DNA of 64,000 nt from assembly GCF_000336955.1 (NCBI RefSeq), contig NZ_AOLI01000004.1:1-64000 (forward strand), written 5' to 3'. The notes below the pieces were generated by a model. The model searched no databases. It was not told the origin of the DNA and worked only from the letters and a program-made list of their open reading frames with translations. This DNA is from Haloferax larsenii JCM 13917 (GTDB lineage: Archaea; Halobacteriota; Halobacteria; Halobacteriales; Haloferacaceae). Positions 53,012 through 62,045 of this stretch are shown here, in pieces (position 1 is the stretch's first letter; each line of letters begins with the position of its first letter). Made by a program: the position numbers and the translations under genes.

Positions 53012-53892
53012 GCTTCAGGAGCCTCCTTGATGCGGTCCCGGAGTTCTTCCGTGCTCATGTTCCGTGCGTATTCAAGGTCGACGTCGTGGTCCGGAGGTGA
53101 CGTCTGCTCGAGGACAAGCTGTACGACTTGGTCGAACACGGGGAACTGGTCGTTCTTGACAGCCTCACTGTGCGTGTAGATCGACGCTTGGTTCCATTTC
53201 GCTCGGTCGAAGGCTGCCCGGTCGTCGACGAGGACGCCTTTCTCGTCGAACGTGTCCTCGAACCAGTCGATGACCTTCCGCTTCTCCTTGGTGAGCTTCG
53301 TCGAGTCGTAGGTCATCGTGAACGCGAGATATTCGATTTCGAGGCTGTGCATCATCCCCAGCGTCTCGTAGTGGTCAAACAGAAGGTTCGCCGAGTGAAT
53401 CATCTCTGAACGCGGCTGCATCGGGACGATGACGTTCTCGCCGGCCGTAACCGCATTCTTAGAGTATGCAGAGAGATCAGGGGGGCAGTCACAGACGATG
53501 AAATGGTAATCGTGGTCGATCTGCTCGATGACCTTGCCGAGGCGATTCTCACCGGCATCAGCCGAATCGAGTGGCGTCTTGTTCCCGTTGAACGTCGTGT
53601 TCGACGGGATGAGATCGAACTCCTCGTGATCGGTGAGGATGATCTCGTTGATCTGAGACCACTTGTTCACGTCCAGGAGAACGTTGTCCAGTGACAGCTG
53701 GTCGATGTCCTCGTAGACTTCCCTCTTGCCAAGGTTTGCCGTGAGCGAGCCCTGGGGATCGAGGTCAACAAGGAGGACATCGAATCCGCGTGCTGCGAGG
53801 CCACCCGCGAGGTTGAGTGCGGTGAAGGTCTTTCCTGTTCCGCCTTTCTGGAACGATACTGCGATTACCTCTGGTGGGGTGGTTTCCGACAT
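53008..53892 (-). CDS. parA: ParA/SegA-family partition ATPase
   Basis: 294 residues of the deviant Walker family. VSFQKGGTGKTFTALNLAGG carries the deviant P-loop (KGGTGKT, residues 16-22), LLVDLDPQGSLTANLGK is motif A' and FIVCDCPPDLSAYSKNA the Walker B region. It would move plasmid copies apart using DNA-bound partner proteins. Upstream (53891-54140) are many copies of a TTTCTAACG motif, consistent with a centromere and with autoregulation. Confidence 0.88.
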   Translation of the reverse strand: MSETTPPEVIAVSFQKGGTGKTFTALNLAGGLAARGFDVLLVDLDPQGSLTANLGKREVYEDIDQLSLDNVLLDVNKWSQINEIILTDHEEFDLIPSNTTFNGNKTPLDSADAGENRLGKVIEQIDHDYHFIVCDCPPDLSAYSKNAVTAGENVIVPMQPRSEMIHSANLLFDHYETLGMMHSLEIEYLAFTMTYDSTKLTKEKRKVIDWFEDTFDEKGVLVDDRAAFDRAKWNQASIYTHSEAVKNDQFPVFDQVVQLVLEQTSPPDHDVDLEYARNMSTEELRDRIKEAPEA

Positions 53893-54140
53893 TTCTAATG
53901 CTCTATCCGTTTCGACTGTTTCTAACGCTAAAAACGTTGGTCAGCCGGATGTCTGACGGTTCTAATATTAATAGCGTTTCTAACGCTAATAGCGTATCTA
54001 ATGCTATTGATGCTAAAACCGTCTCTAACCGTGTAGGATGCGTGATTCCATCGAGGATGGTTTTGTGGGTCTAATGTTATGGATGTTAGAACCAGGTTCA
54101 ACGTTAATAGCGTTATTAGCGTTTCTAACGTTATTGGTGC
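53891..54140. repeat. Centromere-like cluster of GTTTCTAACGTTA repeats
   Basis: About nine degenerate copies of GTTTCTAACG[CT]TA occur directly upstream of parA, for example at 53918, 53976 and 54121 (exact GTTTCTAACG) with variants at 53891, 53959, 53994, 54021, 54067 and 54096, several followed by AATAGCG or TTATTAGCG. The stretch has no other gene. This is the expected layout of a parS site and parA operator. Confidence 0.7.
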
Positions 54141-54158
54141 TGCAAATCCGGATAAGGG

Positions 54159-54620
54159 CTACACACGTGAGATGTCGACCGACGTAAGTGGTGTGTCTTC
54201 CAGATGGGGTCCAATCTCTCTTCGAGCTAGCCGTTCTGCCTCTTCGCCGGACTCCGCTTGGACCTCAAGAGTCACCAGGAGGCCGACGAGAGCGGTCTTC
54301 GAGACCAATAGCAGGGCATCTGTCCTGCTGTTACAGCCGTTGCACCCCAAGCTCTGGACATTGATATTGCAGTTTCTCGTTCGATCACTGGCGGCGGTGA
54401 TGCGCTTACCGACTTCGCTAACCGCGATATTGATCGCATCCTGCCCCGTCTCTGCCCCACGGACGATCCACGGAACCGAGAACGTCACACTGTACCAGCC
54501 TTCTCTGGTGGCAGAACCGTGGCTCCCATCTTGACGGGATTGTCTCGGAGTGGAATCGTTCTCGACTGCGTAGGGACCATCGTTAGTGGCCGTGTGAGAT
54601 TGCGATTGTCTTTCGGCCAT
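54159..54620 (-). CDS. Hypothetical protein with CNGC motif
   Basis: 153 residues starting MAERQSQSHTATNDGPYAVE. A central alpha/beta part (GWYSVTFSVPWIVRGAETGQ, DAINIAVSEVGKRI) precedes NCNINVQSLGCNGCNSR and a hydrophobic strand (TALVGLLVTLEVQAES). No family is recognised. It lies between the partition repeats and the FilR1-like regulator, in the same direction as both. Confidence 0.45.
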   Translation of the reverse strand: MAERQSQSHTATNDGPYAVENDSTPRQSRQDGSHGSATREGWYSVTFSVPWIVRGAETGQDAINIAVSEVGKRITAASDRTRNCNINVQSLGCNGCNSRTDALLLVSKTALVGLLVTLEVQAESGEEAERLARREIGPHLEDTPLTSVDISRV

Positions 54621-54699
54621 GAAGGTTCAGACGCGAGCAACGCTAAATAGGGCAACTCCACAGACAGTGTAACGAGTTGTGGAACATTCCCCCAGCAGT

Positions 54700-55905
54700 T
54701 CATCTGGCCTTCGTCTGAGGTATCGAAGATCGAAGCGGGTGTTCGTGACCCAATCCATCTTCGACGATACTAGCTGCTTGTTCCTGAAATACGCGACTGG
54801 GGGGCCGAGCCTCTTCGAGGTGTTCGTTGAAGAGGTTCAGTGCCCATTCTACGATACAGGAGTCGGTTGATTCGAGAGCTGTTGACTCGGCCTCTGCAAC
54901 TCCAGTCGAGGGAGCCGGTGCCATGATCACTCTTGAATCGTCGTATATCGCCAGATGAAGCGGGATTGGCCCGGAAACGAATAGCAGTCGTGCATCCGGT
55001 CTGATGCAGCCATCATTGAGGTACGCAGAGTAATCGACCTGAGCAGCATAGTCGACGAATCGATGGTCGGCGTGGAACTGGAAGAGGACCTCGTCAGTGA
55101 ACACGACCGTGACACTAGGAGTGTGCTTCATGACCGGTCGATATGCCTGATCGAGCGCTGGACTCCGAATCGCACCCATACCCCGGAACGCTTCTAAATC
55201 GATTCCAGCCCCGCTGACGAACGCGTTCAGGACGTTGTGTGGTTGATCTGGAGTATTGTGGATCAGTGCGGAATTCTCGATGGCTTCGAGTGGGAGTGAC
55301 CCAAGTTCAGCAGGCAGCCAGCGGACGAAGCTCTGGTATTCAATGGCTCCTGCGGCGATATCGCGCAGTTGTTCGAAGGAGTCCTGGAGCGACTCACCGG
55401 CCTCTGATAGCTCGTAGCTGCCTGACCGGATATTGACGTAGCCGTCTTCCTGCAGGCGTGTAATCATTCGGTGAATCGTCGTTCGAGAGGGGCCACCCTC
55501 ATTTCGGCCACGCTCGACGAGTGTACACTTTCTCATCGCCTCTTCTCCGAGGACTCGGAGCAGCCACTGTTGGTGTGGTGAGCGTGCGAGGCGGGCGAGC
55601 GAGCCGACTGTAACCTCCTCGTCGAGCTGGGAATATGCCTGCAGAATCCTCGATCCCGAGCAGGTCAGCGTGAAGCAGTCGTTCCGTTCGCGAACGAGAC
55701 CCGCTTCGTCGAGTGGAGCAACAGCTCGATAGGCCGTTTGACGGGTCACCTCTGACATCTCTGCGAGATCAGGGATGCACAGGCTCCCCCGTTGGAGTGC
55801 TTGTAGGACCCGAATACGTGTCGGATGTCGACCCCGATTGGAGGGTTTAGCACTTGCTTGCACCCGGGAGTCGAGGAGGGATTGAAGGAGTTTTTCGGGG
55901 GTCAT
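54700..55905 (-). CDS. Winged-helix regulator, FilR1-like
   Basis: 401 residues. The first winged helix spans about residues 25-95 (CIPDLAEMSEVTRQTAYRAV), a second about 105-170 (GGPSRTTIHRMITRLQEDGY), and the C-terminal part (PVMKHTPSVTVVFTDEVLFQ, LLFVSGPIPLHLAIYDDSRV) resembles the ligand-sensing FilR1 domain of archaeal regulators. Two DNA-reading domains are unusual. It may control the adjacent integrase or partition genes; the targets are not visible. Confidence 0.65.
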   Translation of the reverse strand: MTPEKLLQSLLDSRVQASAKPSNRGRHPTRIRVLQALQRGSLCIPDLAEMSEVTRQTAYRAVAPLDEAGLVRERNDCFTLTCSGSRILQAYSQLDEEVTVGSLARLARSPHQQWLLRVLGEEAMRKCTLVERGRNEGGPSRTTIHRMITRLQEDGYVNIRSGSYELSEAGESLQDSFEQLRDIAAGAIEYQSFVRWLPAELGSLPLEAIENSALIHNTPDQPHNVLNAFVSGAGIDLEAFRGMGAIRSPALDQAYRPVMKHTPSVTVVFTDEVLFQFHADHRFVDYAAQVDYSAYLNDGCIRPDARLLFVSGPIPLHLAIYDDSRVIMAPAPSTGVAEAESTALESTDSCIVEWALNLFNEHLEEARPPSRVFQEQAASIVEDGLGHEHPLRSSIPQTKAR

Positions 55906-56345
55906 AGTGCGATTACCGCATATCTAATGGTTGTTAGATAGAATGAATGTTTGCATGCCAGATACTCTGGATAGTAATTGTACTCGTCGATGACTGGCTC
56001 TCGACTATTCCTCAAAGTCGGCTCTCAGGGGCGGCCGCGAAATAGTATAGCGGCATGAAGTTTATAAAATTGATAAATGCTGAATTTCCGTGTATAGAGG
56101 CCACAAGACACTGGAATAGAAGCCAAATAGCGAAACTCTAGTTGGTCTTGATTACACTGGTAATCACGACCACTTTGAAGTACCCCGACGTCGTCCGGTA
56201 AGCACGAATGCTGCAATCGGCTCAGAACGGCGCTTCCCCCAGGGTAGAGCCGCCGATACCGGCCTTCGAGGTTTTTGTGGTTCCGCTCAGCTACGTCGAA
56301 GAACAAGCGGAATCCAGCAGTTCGATATAGGACGAATGCCCACAA
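55906..56345. other. Intergenic region without a recognised gene
   Basis: About 440 bases between the FilR1-like regulator and the integrase operon. An A/T-rich block lies at 55920-56110. A minus-strand frame crosses the region and the next gene but has an atypical composition, so I do not call it. An attachment site or divergent promoter could be here; none can be defined by eye. Confidence 0.35.
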
Positions 56346-56354
56346 TCTATATGG
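56346..56354 (+). promoter_or_regulatory. TATA box of the integrase operon
   Basis: TCTATATGG is centred about 28 nt before the ATG at 56378, giving a leaderless start for the winged-helix gene and ruling against the in-frame start at 56336. Confidence 0.55.
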
Positions 56355-56377
56355 AGATAGAGTGTGAACGGTACCGT

Positions 56378-56917
56378 ATGACCGAAGACGAATCGAACTC
56401 CAAGGGGCTGATGGAGCGCCAGACCACGGGTGAAGATCGAGTGAGGATGGCCGCCCGGCAGCTATCGGAGCCCCGGACGGCCAACTGGATCGCCTCCGAA
56501 GCGGGCTGGTCACACGAGCCGACCAAGCGCGTCCTCGAACGACTCGTCGACGACGGTATCCTCCACCGTGACGAGAGCGGGACGCACACGACGTACTACC
56601 CCGATTACCGCCGCCAGGCGATGCAGGAAGCGATGCGCCTCCGGGATAGCGGGCACACTGTCGAGGAACTCACGGACCGGCTCGCCGATATGAAGGCGCA
56701 GATCCGCGACTGGGAGGACGAATTCGACGTCGAGTCGCCGAATCAGCTTCGCGGAACGCTCGCCGAGGAGGGTCTCGACGCCGACGAAGAAGACCGTCGG
56801 CGTGAGATCGCCCGCGAGTGGGAACATCTCCAGCGGCGCATCGACATCGTCGGCTTCGCCATCCGCGAATGGGACTTCCTCACTCCGACGAACGAGCCTG
56901 CCGAGGCCAGTAGCTGA
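56378..56917 (+). CDS. Winged-helix protein of the integrase operon (DUF7342-like)
   Basis: 179 residues. A winged helix at about residues 25-80 (TANWIASEAGWSHEPTKRVL, then LVDDGILHRDESG) is followed by long charged helices (LTDRLADMKAQIRDWEDEFD) and a helical end. Small regulators of this form are frequent in haloarchaeal mobile elements and would repress or control the integrase operon. It is followed after 3 bases by the next gene. Confidence 0.65.
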   Translation: MTEDESNSKGLMERQTTGEDRVRMAARQLSEPRTANWIASEAGWSHEPTKRVLERLVDDGILHRDESGTHTTYYPDYRRQAMQEAMRLRDSGHTVEELTDRLADMKAQIRDWEDEFDVESPNQLRGTLAEEGLDADEEDRRREIAREWEHLQRRIDIVGFAIREWDFLTPTNEPAEASS

Positions 56918-56920
56918 CGG

Positions 56921-57379
56921 ATGTCGGTCCCGCATCCCGGTGGCGACCCGAACGCAAACCTCTACGCCCAGCTGAAGCGGGACATCCTCGACCGCGTACC
57001 ACAGATCACGACAGTCGAGTTCGTTCCCGATGATATCGAGGCCAAGCAGCTGCGGGCCCGTTTTGATCCGGCCCGCCTTTCTCCTTCGACAGGGCCTGAG
57101 TCGCCGGAACTGTCCATCAAGTGGTATCGACAGGACCCACACGATTGGTTCCGTATCAACTACACCGACCCGAACACGGGATTTCACGCTGGCTGGCACC
57201 AGGACGAAGACCATCCCGATCTCGGACGAACGCATTTCCAGTACTCAGCCGACGATGAGGAAGATCGCTGGGGAATCACGTTCGACCACGAGACCCCCTC
57301 GCTGGTCCTCTGGGAGATCATCGAAGCGCTCCTCGAGGATGTCCGTCCGACCTACCAGTACGGGAACGAGGACTCATGA
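56921..57379 (+). CDS. Conserved-looking hypothetical protein between regulator and integrase
   Basis: 152 residues: MSVPHPGGDPNANLYAQLKR, then a beta-rich centre (LSIKWYRQDPHDWFRINYTD, GFHAGWHQDEDHPDLGRTHF) and a helical C-terminus (LVLWEIIEALLEDV). No motif that I recognise. The winged-helix gene before it and ATGA coupling to the integrase suggest it regulates, inhibits or accompanies recombination. The first-two-gene layout could also be a toxin-antitoxin pair. Confidence 0.55.
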   Translation: MSVPHPGGDPNANLYAQLKRDILDRVPQITTVEFVPDDIEAKQLRARFDPARLSPSTGPESPELSIKWYRQDPHDWFRINYTDPNTGFHAGWHQDEDHPDLGRTHFQYSADDEEDRWGITFDHETPSLVLWEIIEALLEDVRPTYQYGNEDS

Positions 57380-58629
57380 CACCACGAGAACGCACTGATC
57401 GGTCGCTCGCGAGCTCCTTCGAACGGTATCTCCAGGACAAGGGGAAGGGTCGTGGTGGCGACGGCGGGAACTATCGACGGAACGCAGCGCGTGAGCTGGA
57501 GCGGTTTGCCGAGTGGGCCGCCGGCGACCGTGGTGACGACGACTGGACCGGGATCGTTCCCGACGATGTCGACCGGGAGCCCGCTTTCGAGGACCTCGAC
57601 GAACGAGTCTTCCGGGAGTACGCCCGGCATCTCAGTGGTGATCGCGGACTCAAGCAGAATACCGTACAAACCTACTACCGCTATATCTCCGCGTGGTGCG
57701 GCTGGTGTGTCAACGAGGGCTATCTCGAAGCACACTACGCGCAGCGGGCGAGCGCGATGGCGCCGCTACCCGAAGACGACGGTCGTAAACCCGGCGACCA
57801 GCAGGCTTGGACGTCCGAACAGCGCCACGCTCTCACCCGACACGTCGACGAGCGAGCCCGTGACGCTATCGAGACGTACACGACACTCCCGGAGGACACT
57901 GACCCCCTCGACAAGCAGCGAGCGCACTACGCGGCGCTGAAGGTGACTCGCGACCGTGCTCTGGTGTTCGTCCTTGCGTACACCGCCGTTCGCGTCGGTG
58001 AGCTTCTCCGTGACCCGAACGACCCACGCCGGCGCGGTGTCCGCTGGGAGGACCTCTCCCTCGACGACGGGAGTATGGACGTCTACCGGAAGAAACAGCA
58101 GTGGGACGCTGCCAGTCTCCCCGACCCGGTGATCTCACCGCTTCGAAGCTATCGCAAGCTGATGGACCCACCGACGGAGCGCTGGCCGGTGTTTCCGACG
58201 TTTGACCAACGGACGCTCGCAGGACTCATCCAGGATGAGCTAGCTGATCGGGGGAACCGTCTTGGGGAGATTACTGACTGTCGTGAGGCGTACGCTCGTG
58301 ACCTCCTGCTGGCGCTCGATGAGGATATTCAGCCGCCGTCGATCACGACGGACGGCGCACGGTCGATTCTTCAGCGACTCTCGGAAGCTGCGAACATCGA
58401 CATCGACCACCCGAAACACGATTACCTTGCTCCACACGGTGGCCGACGAGGGATGGGTGAGGTGCTTGTCCGCGCGTTTGGATATACCGTCGCTGCTCGA
58501 TACTTGGATAACTCCGAAGAGATGGTTCGCGAGCGGTACTCTCACATCGAGGCCGGGGAACTCGGGGATGTGGCGACCGAGGCACTCGACGAAGTTGATT
58601 CGATTCCCAGAGAGGGCGACAAGATTTAG
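57376..58629 (+). CDS. Tyrosine recombinase (phage-type integrase)
   Basis: 417 residues. The N-terminal SAM-like core-binding domain includes SFERYLQDKGKGRGGDGGNY and RVFREYARHLSGDRGLKQNT. The catalytic domain has AYTAVRVGELLRDPN (first Arg), PHGGRRGMGEVLVRAFGY (H-x-x-R) and NSEEMVRERYSHI with the nucleophilic Tyr. It would integrate, excise or resolve the element. No tRNA gene is visible nearby, so its attachment site may be elsewhere or it may resolve multimers. Confidence 0.85.
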   Translation: MTPRERTDRSLASSFERYLQDKGKGRGGDGGNYRRNAARELERFAEWAAGDRGDDDWTGIVPDDVDREPAFEDLDERVFREYARHLSGDRGLKQNTVQTYYRYISAWCGWCVNEGYLEAHYAQRASAMAPLPEDDGRKPGDQQAWTSEQRHALTRHVDERARDAIETYTTLPEDTDPLDKQRAHYAALKVTRDRALVFVLAYTAVRVGELLRDPNDPRRRGVRWEDLSLDDGSMDVYRKKQQWDAASLPDPVISPLRSYRKLMDPPTERWPVFPTFDQRTLAGLIQDELADRGNRLGEITDCREAYARDLLLALDEDIQPPSITTDGARSILQRLSEAANIDIDHPKHDYLAPHGGRRGMGEVLVRAFGYTVAARYLDNSEEMVRERYSHIEAGELGDVATEALDEVDSIPREGDKI

Positions 58630-58663
58630 CGGAGTGATACACTACTTCTTGATAGTCTAGAAT

Positions 58664-59782
58664 ATGCCGTTCCTGGCCTATCGAAACGAGATGAGTGATC
58701 AAGGCAAGGAGCTGGTCGTTCCTGAGGAGGTTGCAGATTCTGAGGATGTGGAATGTCCGTCATGTGGTGGACGAATGCGGCCGAGGGGCGGAGGACCAGA
58801 TCAACGAGCCCGCCATTTCTTCCATGTGAGGAGTACAGGGGGGACAAGCCAATGCTCTGGTGCGGGTAACAACATTGCAGAGTCAGAGCGACACCGAGTA
58901 ATGAAATCGCTTGCTGTGTCAGGCCTAAGACGTCGTTTTTCAGGAGTAGAATCCATTGATCAGTGCTCTACCGAAATACCAATTGATGTCTCTGGTAGTC
59001 AAGGGCGGAGTGCTGGGAGACGGGCGGACGCTCTCGTGGAATTCGCGTCTCGAAATCGGTTCTTCGGAGAAGGCGTGATTGTAGAGGTTCAGCATGCGAA
59101 TGAGTCGAAGAATATCCCGCAGGTGACTGCCGATTACCTGGATGCGGGTTACAGTGTGATGTGGGCCGATGAATCCTGCTTTTCCAAGGATGAGTTTCTA
59201 CTTCAGCGATTCAATTCTGCATTTAATGAGGATGGTGGGCGTGCGTTTTCCCCCTATCGACATTCCCCTCAAAGAATCTGGTCTGAGTTCGAGCCTTCAG
59301 AGTGGTTTTCAACGCCTGATGGCTGGCAATTCGAGGATCCAAATCCTGATTGCAGCCACGAGTTCCAGCGCGACAGGGGAGACGCGAAATGTCTTCTCTG
59401 TGGCACTCAATACCAACTCCATTCAGAGAGCCAATTCCCGATGTTCTCACCGGGAGATCGATCTCAAATGCATATCGCGAACATCACCTACGTGAGAGGT
59501 GCCGATGATGCATTAGAACCTGATGGAACTCCCCATGTACACATCTGGAGTCCCGAGAACCGAGGGGAAAGATCGACGGTATCAACGTGTTCTCGCTGTC
59601 GGGCAAAGAAAATCTCCTCTAAGTCAGAGACAGTGATTGATTACAACGCGCATTCGTTCGAGCAGTTAGAGACGCCAGAAATGCAACACTGCGACCACGA
59701 ATGGAGAAGAACGGGCAGCGGTGAAGAATGCTGGAAATGCGGAAAGCCAAAAGGCGACGACGGGATGGGAATGTACTTCTGA
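58664..59782 (+). CDS. CoiA-like protein with zinc ribbons
   Basis: 372 residues. The start of the chain has CPSCGGRMRPRGG and RHFFHV followed by E and H, then RADALVEFASRNRFFG and VIVEVQHANESKNI, which is the pattern (zinc finger, D...ExQ nuclease core) of CoiA-like competence proteins. Three further zinc pairs follow (CLLCG, CSRC, CWKCG). CoiA supports DNA uptake and recombination in bacteria; here it lies beside an integrase. Starts at 58664 or 58691 are possible. The low-GC codon use differs from the integrase, suggesting separate origin. Confidence 0.65.
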   Translation: MPFLAYRNEMSDQGKELVVPEEVADSEDVECPSCGGRMRPRGGGPDQRARHFFHVRSTGGTSQCSGAGNNIAESERHRVMKSLAVSGLRRRFSGVESIDQCSTEIPIDVSGSQGRSAGRRADALVEFASRNRFFGEGVIVEVQHANESKNIPQVTADYLDAGYSVMWADESCFSKDEFLLQRFNSAFNEDGGRAFSPYRHSPQRIWSEFEPSEWFSTPDGWQFEDPNPDCSHEFQRDRGDAKCLLCGTQYQLHSESQFPMFSPGDRSQMHIANITYVRGADDALEPDGTPHVHIWSPENRGERSTVSTCSRCRAKKISSKSETVIDYNAHSFEQLETPEMQHCDHEWRRTGSGEECWKCGKPKGDDGMGMYF

Positions 59783-59871
59783 CGAAAGAGGATTCGAGCC
59801 AGTTCGCAAGATGTCTCCCATGAATCTCTCCACCAGCAAAGCCTCAGTATCTATGACTCGTAGCTCACGGT

Positions 59872-60384
59872 ATGCCCTACTGCCCGAATTGCGGGAGCCG
59901 GGTCAAAGCGGTTCATCATTACTGTGGCTCTTGTGGACAGGCATTATCGGAGATCGCTGAATCGGAGAGTGATCCACCGATGGCAGTCGATAGAGATGGC
60001 TTCCTCTCACTGCGTTCGCTTTCGTACGTCAATGAGCTACTGAACGGAGAACGAGAGCTCGACCGTGATTCAGTCTCGTACACGCAGTTATCTCGAGAGG
60101 TGAGCGCTGCCTTTGCAGACTTCGCCCGACTCGCGATGGTCAACGACCTCGACCTTCTCCTCCTCTGGGCGGCGGGCTCAAACACAGATGCACTGAGTAT
60201 GTCTGTCGACGATATGAACAGCAATCAGTTCCGTGACTGGCTCGCCGCGATTGGACTGGGGCGTACTCTTCGAATGTACGATGACGCGCTCCACACTGAG
60301 TTCGAGGACGAGTTCAACGACCGACTGCAGAAACTGATCGAGTTCGCCAACGAAGAACTGGACGACGAGGAGATCTCCGAGTAA
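59872..60384 (+). CDS. Zinc-ribbon protein, function unknown
   Basis: 170 residues with an N-terminal double-CxxC ribbon (YCPNCGSRVKAVHHYCGSCG, C4, C7, C18, C21), then an all-helical acidic body (FADFARLAMVNDLDLLLLWA). Such N-terminal zinc ribbons with helical tails are common in haloarchaea and usually unassigned. It is convergent with the SWIM gene, with 5 bases between the ends. Confidence 0.6.
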   Translation: MPYCPNCGSRVKAVHHYCGSCGQALSEIAESESDPPMAVDRDGFLSLRSLSYVNELLNGERELDRDSVSYTQLSREVSAAFADFARLAMVNDLDLLLLWAAGSNTDALSMSVDDMNSNQFRDWLAAIGLGRTLRMYDDALHTEFEDEFNDRLQKLIEFANEELDDEEISE

Positions 60385-60389
60385 GAGTC

Positions 60390-60911
60390 TTACAGTTGAC
60401 TTGCTGGCCCGTATTCATCGGACAACGCTGTTTTCAGATCGAAGTCATCCCCTTCTGAGATTTCCTCGATGACATCGTACACGAACTGGAGAGCCTGTAC
60501 CTCTGCATCCAGATGAGCGAGCTCCTTCTCTCGGCGCTGGATTTTCGAGAGGAGATGTGATTTGAACCGCACCTCGGAGTCCCTGGGTATGGGTTCAGAT
60601 TGTCTACCGTCACTTCGCTGCGGAAGGCGTCCATCTGGACGCGGAATACGACCGCCCTCTAATTCTAACTCAACCCGCCTGACGTGCTTGCATGGGCTTG
60701 GAGTAGACGGGTTTTCCCCGTCGGGACAGTTGCACTGTCTGTCCAGGAGGTCGACTTCGTATCGTGCGCCTGATTCCGACTGGACTTCGTAGAGGCCACC
60801 CTGCCGGAGCAGCGCTACGTCCATGTGTTCTTCACGAGCCCGCCGATCGCGGTCATCGACTATCGGACTCTGTTCTCCTTCTTGGATTGAGGATGAGTCT
60901 GTGACTGCCAT
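60390..60911 (-). CDS. SWIM zinc-finger protein
   Basis: 173 residues from the ATG at 60911 (MAVTDSSSIQEGEQS). The SWIM motif CNCPDGENPSTPSPCKHV (C-x-C-x(n)-C-x-H) follows YEVQSESGARYEVDLLDRQ. The C-terminal 50 residues are a coiled coil (FKSHLLSKIQRREKELAHLD). SWIM domains bind DNA or proteins; this one probably acts in DNA binding on the element. A longer start at 61007 is less likely. Confidence 0.65.
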   Translation of the reverse strand: MAVTDSSSIQEGEQSPIVDDRDRRAREEHMDVALLRQGGLYEVQSESGARYEVDLLDRQCNCPDGENPSTPSPCKHVRRVELELEGGRIPRPDGRLPQRSDGRQSEPIPRDSEVRFKSHLLSKIQRREKELAHLDAEVQALQFVYDVIEEISEGDDFDLKTALSDEYGPASQL

Positions 60912-61015
60912 GTGGTGTGAGGTGAGAGAACGAATGCAACCGTTCGCTCCTCCACGCTCTTCAGAGCGATAAAATTTAGAGGCTGATGATATCCACAACA
61001 GCAGCAACGGTAGCA

Positions 61016-61080
61016 GTGTTAATAACGTTAGAAATGCTGGGTAACCCTGTCTGTGTTGAGATTAGAAACGTTAGAAACGA
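61016..61080. repeat. Second cluster of partition-like TTTCTAACGTT motifs
   Basis: On the minus strand this contains GCATTTCTAACGTTATTAAC and TCGTTTCTAACGTTTCTAAT, matching the repeats before parA (16 identical bases CGTTTCTAACGTTTCT with the copy in the 52508 gene). It lies in the 225-base gap before the SWIM gene and could be another binding site for the ParA partner. Confidence 0.6.
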
Positions 61081-61136
61081 AGTCCCACACCGGACCCGAG
61101 ACCGCATGCTGACCTCCCAATACCTGGGTGCAGGAG

Positions 61137-61688
61137 TTACTCTGGCTCAGTGAGCAACTTCTCACGAGCAGCGTTGATATTCGACCGGACTGCATCTTCG
61201 GTCACATCTCGGATATCGGCCCACTGGGGAACGGTGTATCGCTCTGCTTCCTCGACGACGATCCAGTCGACAGCCTCGTGAAGCGAGAGTTCCCCGGCGA
61301 TGAGTTCTGTGACTCGTTCGAGGAAGTCTTGGTCGTCCCATGCGAGATCGACCTCTTCGAACCGGTGGTTATCAGGGTCGTACGAGGCGACCATCTGGAT
61401 GGCACCGTTCTGTTCGAGTTCTGCTCGAACGTGAGCAGGCAGGGAATCCAGTGCAGTCTCTGGTAACGGGTACGCTGGGACATCGTGGAGTGAGGCAACG
61501 TCGAAGGGTGTGAGACTGCGGTGTGACTCGTCTCCGAATTTCATTAGGTAGCTCGTTTCCGCGGTAAGCTGTGTCCGTCCCTCGAGAAGTAGATCGGCGA
61601 GTTCGGGATACTCGCTTCGATCGACTGAGCCGGTCTTGAAGATTGTGACGAAGTCGCGACCACTGCCAGTTCCAGGTTGAGCTGCCAT
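61137..61688 (-). CDS. Hypothetical protein with C-terminal helix-turn-helix
   Basis: 183 residues beginning MAAQPGTGSGRDFVTIFKTG. The middle is alpha/beta (LTPFDVASLHDVPAYPLPET); the end (YTVPQWADIRDVTEDAVRSN) looks like a helix-turn-helix of the sigma-4 type. It may be a small transcription regulator. No family assigned. Confidence 0.5.
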   Translation of the reverse strand: MAAQPGTGSGRDFVTIFKTGSVDRSEYPELADLLLEGRTQLTAETSYLMKFGDESHRSLTPFDVASLHDVPAYPLPETALDSLPAHVRAELEQNGAIQMVASYDPDNHRFEEVDLAWDDQDFLERVTELIAGELSLHEAVDWIVVEEAERYTVPQWADIRDVTEDAVRSNINAAREKLLTEPE

Positions 61689-61748
61689 TGAAATCCTCCG
61701 TTGTATGACTCAGATTCGTCGGGGAGGAATATCAGTCTGCCTACAGTC

Positions 61749-61985
61749 TCAGTCTTCAGTCTCTGGCTCTATTTCCAACTCACGTAGCGTCGCTGCTTGC
61801 TCTGCGAGCATTCTGAGAACCCAGCGTCGTCTTTCATGCTGATTCTCGTAAGCCACGTACTGCTGGACGGTTGGGATATCGTGCATGCAAGCGATTCCCC
61901 CTCGTATCAGCCCTAGCTGGCTGGTCTCCAGAAGTTTCTCTGGAGGCAGCGCTTCCGCAATCCGCGTGGGTGCTAGCTGTTTCAT
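61749..61985 (-). CDS. 78-residue hypothetical protein preceded by the inverted repeat
   Basis: From ATG 61985 the protein reads MKQLAPTRIAEALPPEKLLE and then VQQYVAYENQHERRRWVLRM, a short helical protein. A TTG start at 62042, three bases after the third GTTACCCCAC inverted repeat, would add 19 residues and reproduce the repeat-then-start layout seen at 13733. Which start is used is open. Function unknown. Confidence 0.5.
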   Translation of the reverse strand: MKQLAPTRIAEALPPEKLLETSQLGLIRGGIACMHDIPTVQQYVAYENQHERRRWVLRMLAEQAATLRELEIEPETED

Positions 61986-62045
61986 TGGCCTCTCTCGCGG
62001 AGGTAGTGACACCAATTGGTCCCGAAAGGAACTCCTCCGCAACGG

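Noticed and set aside
56025-56513. 162-codon minus-strand frame across the integrase-operon promoter
   Set aside because: Aromatic- and Arg-rich composition unlike haloarchaeal proteins, overlaps the TATA box and first codons of the winged-helix gene; no family resemblance.
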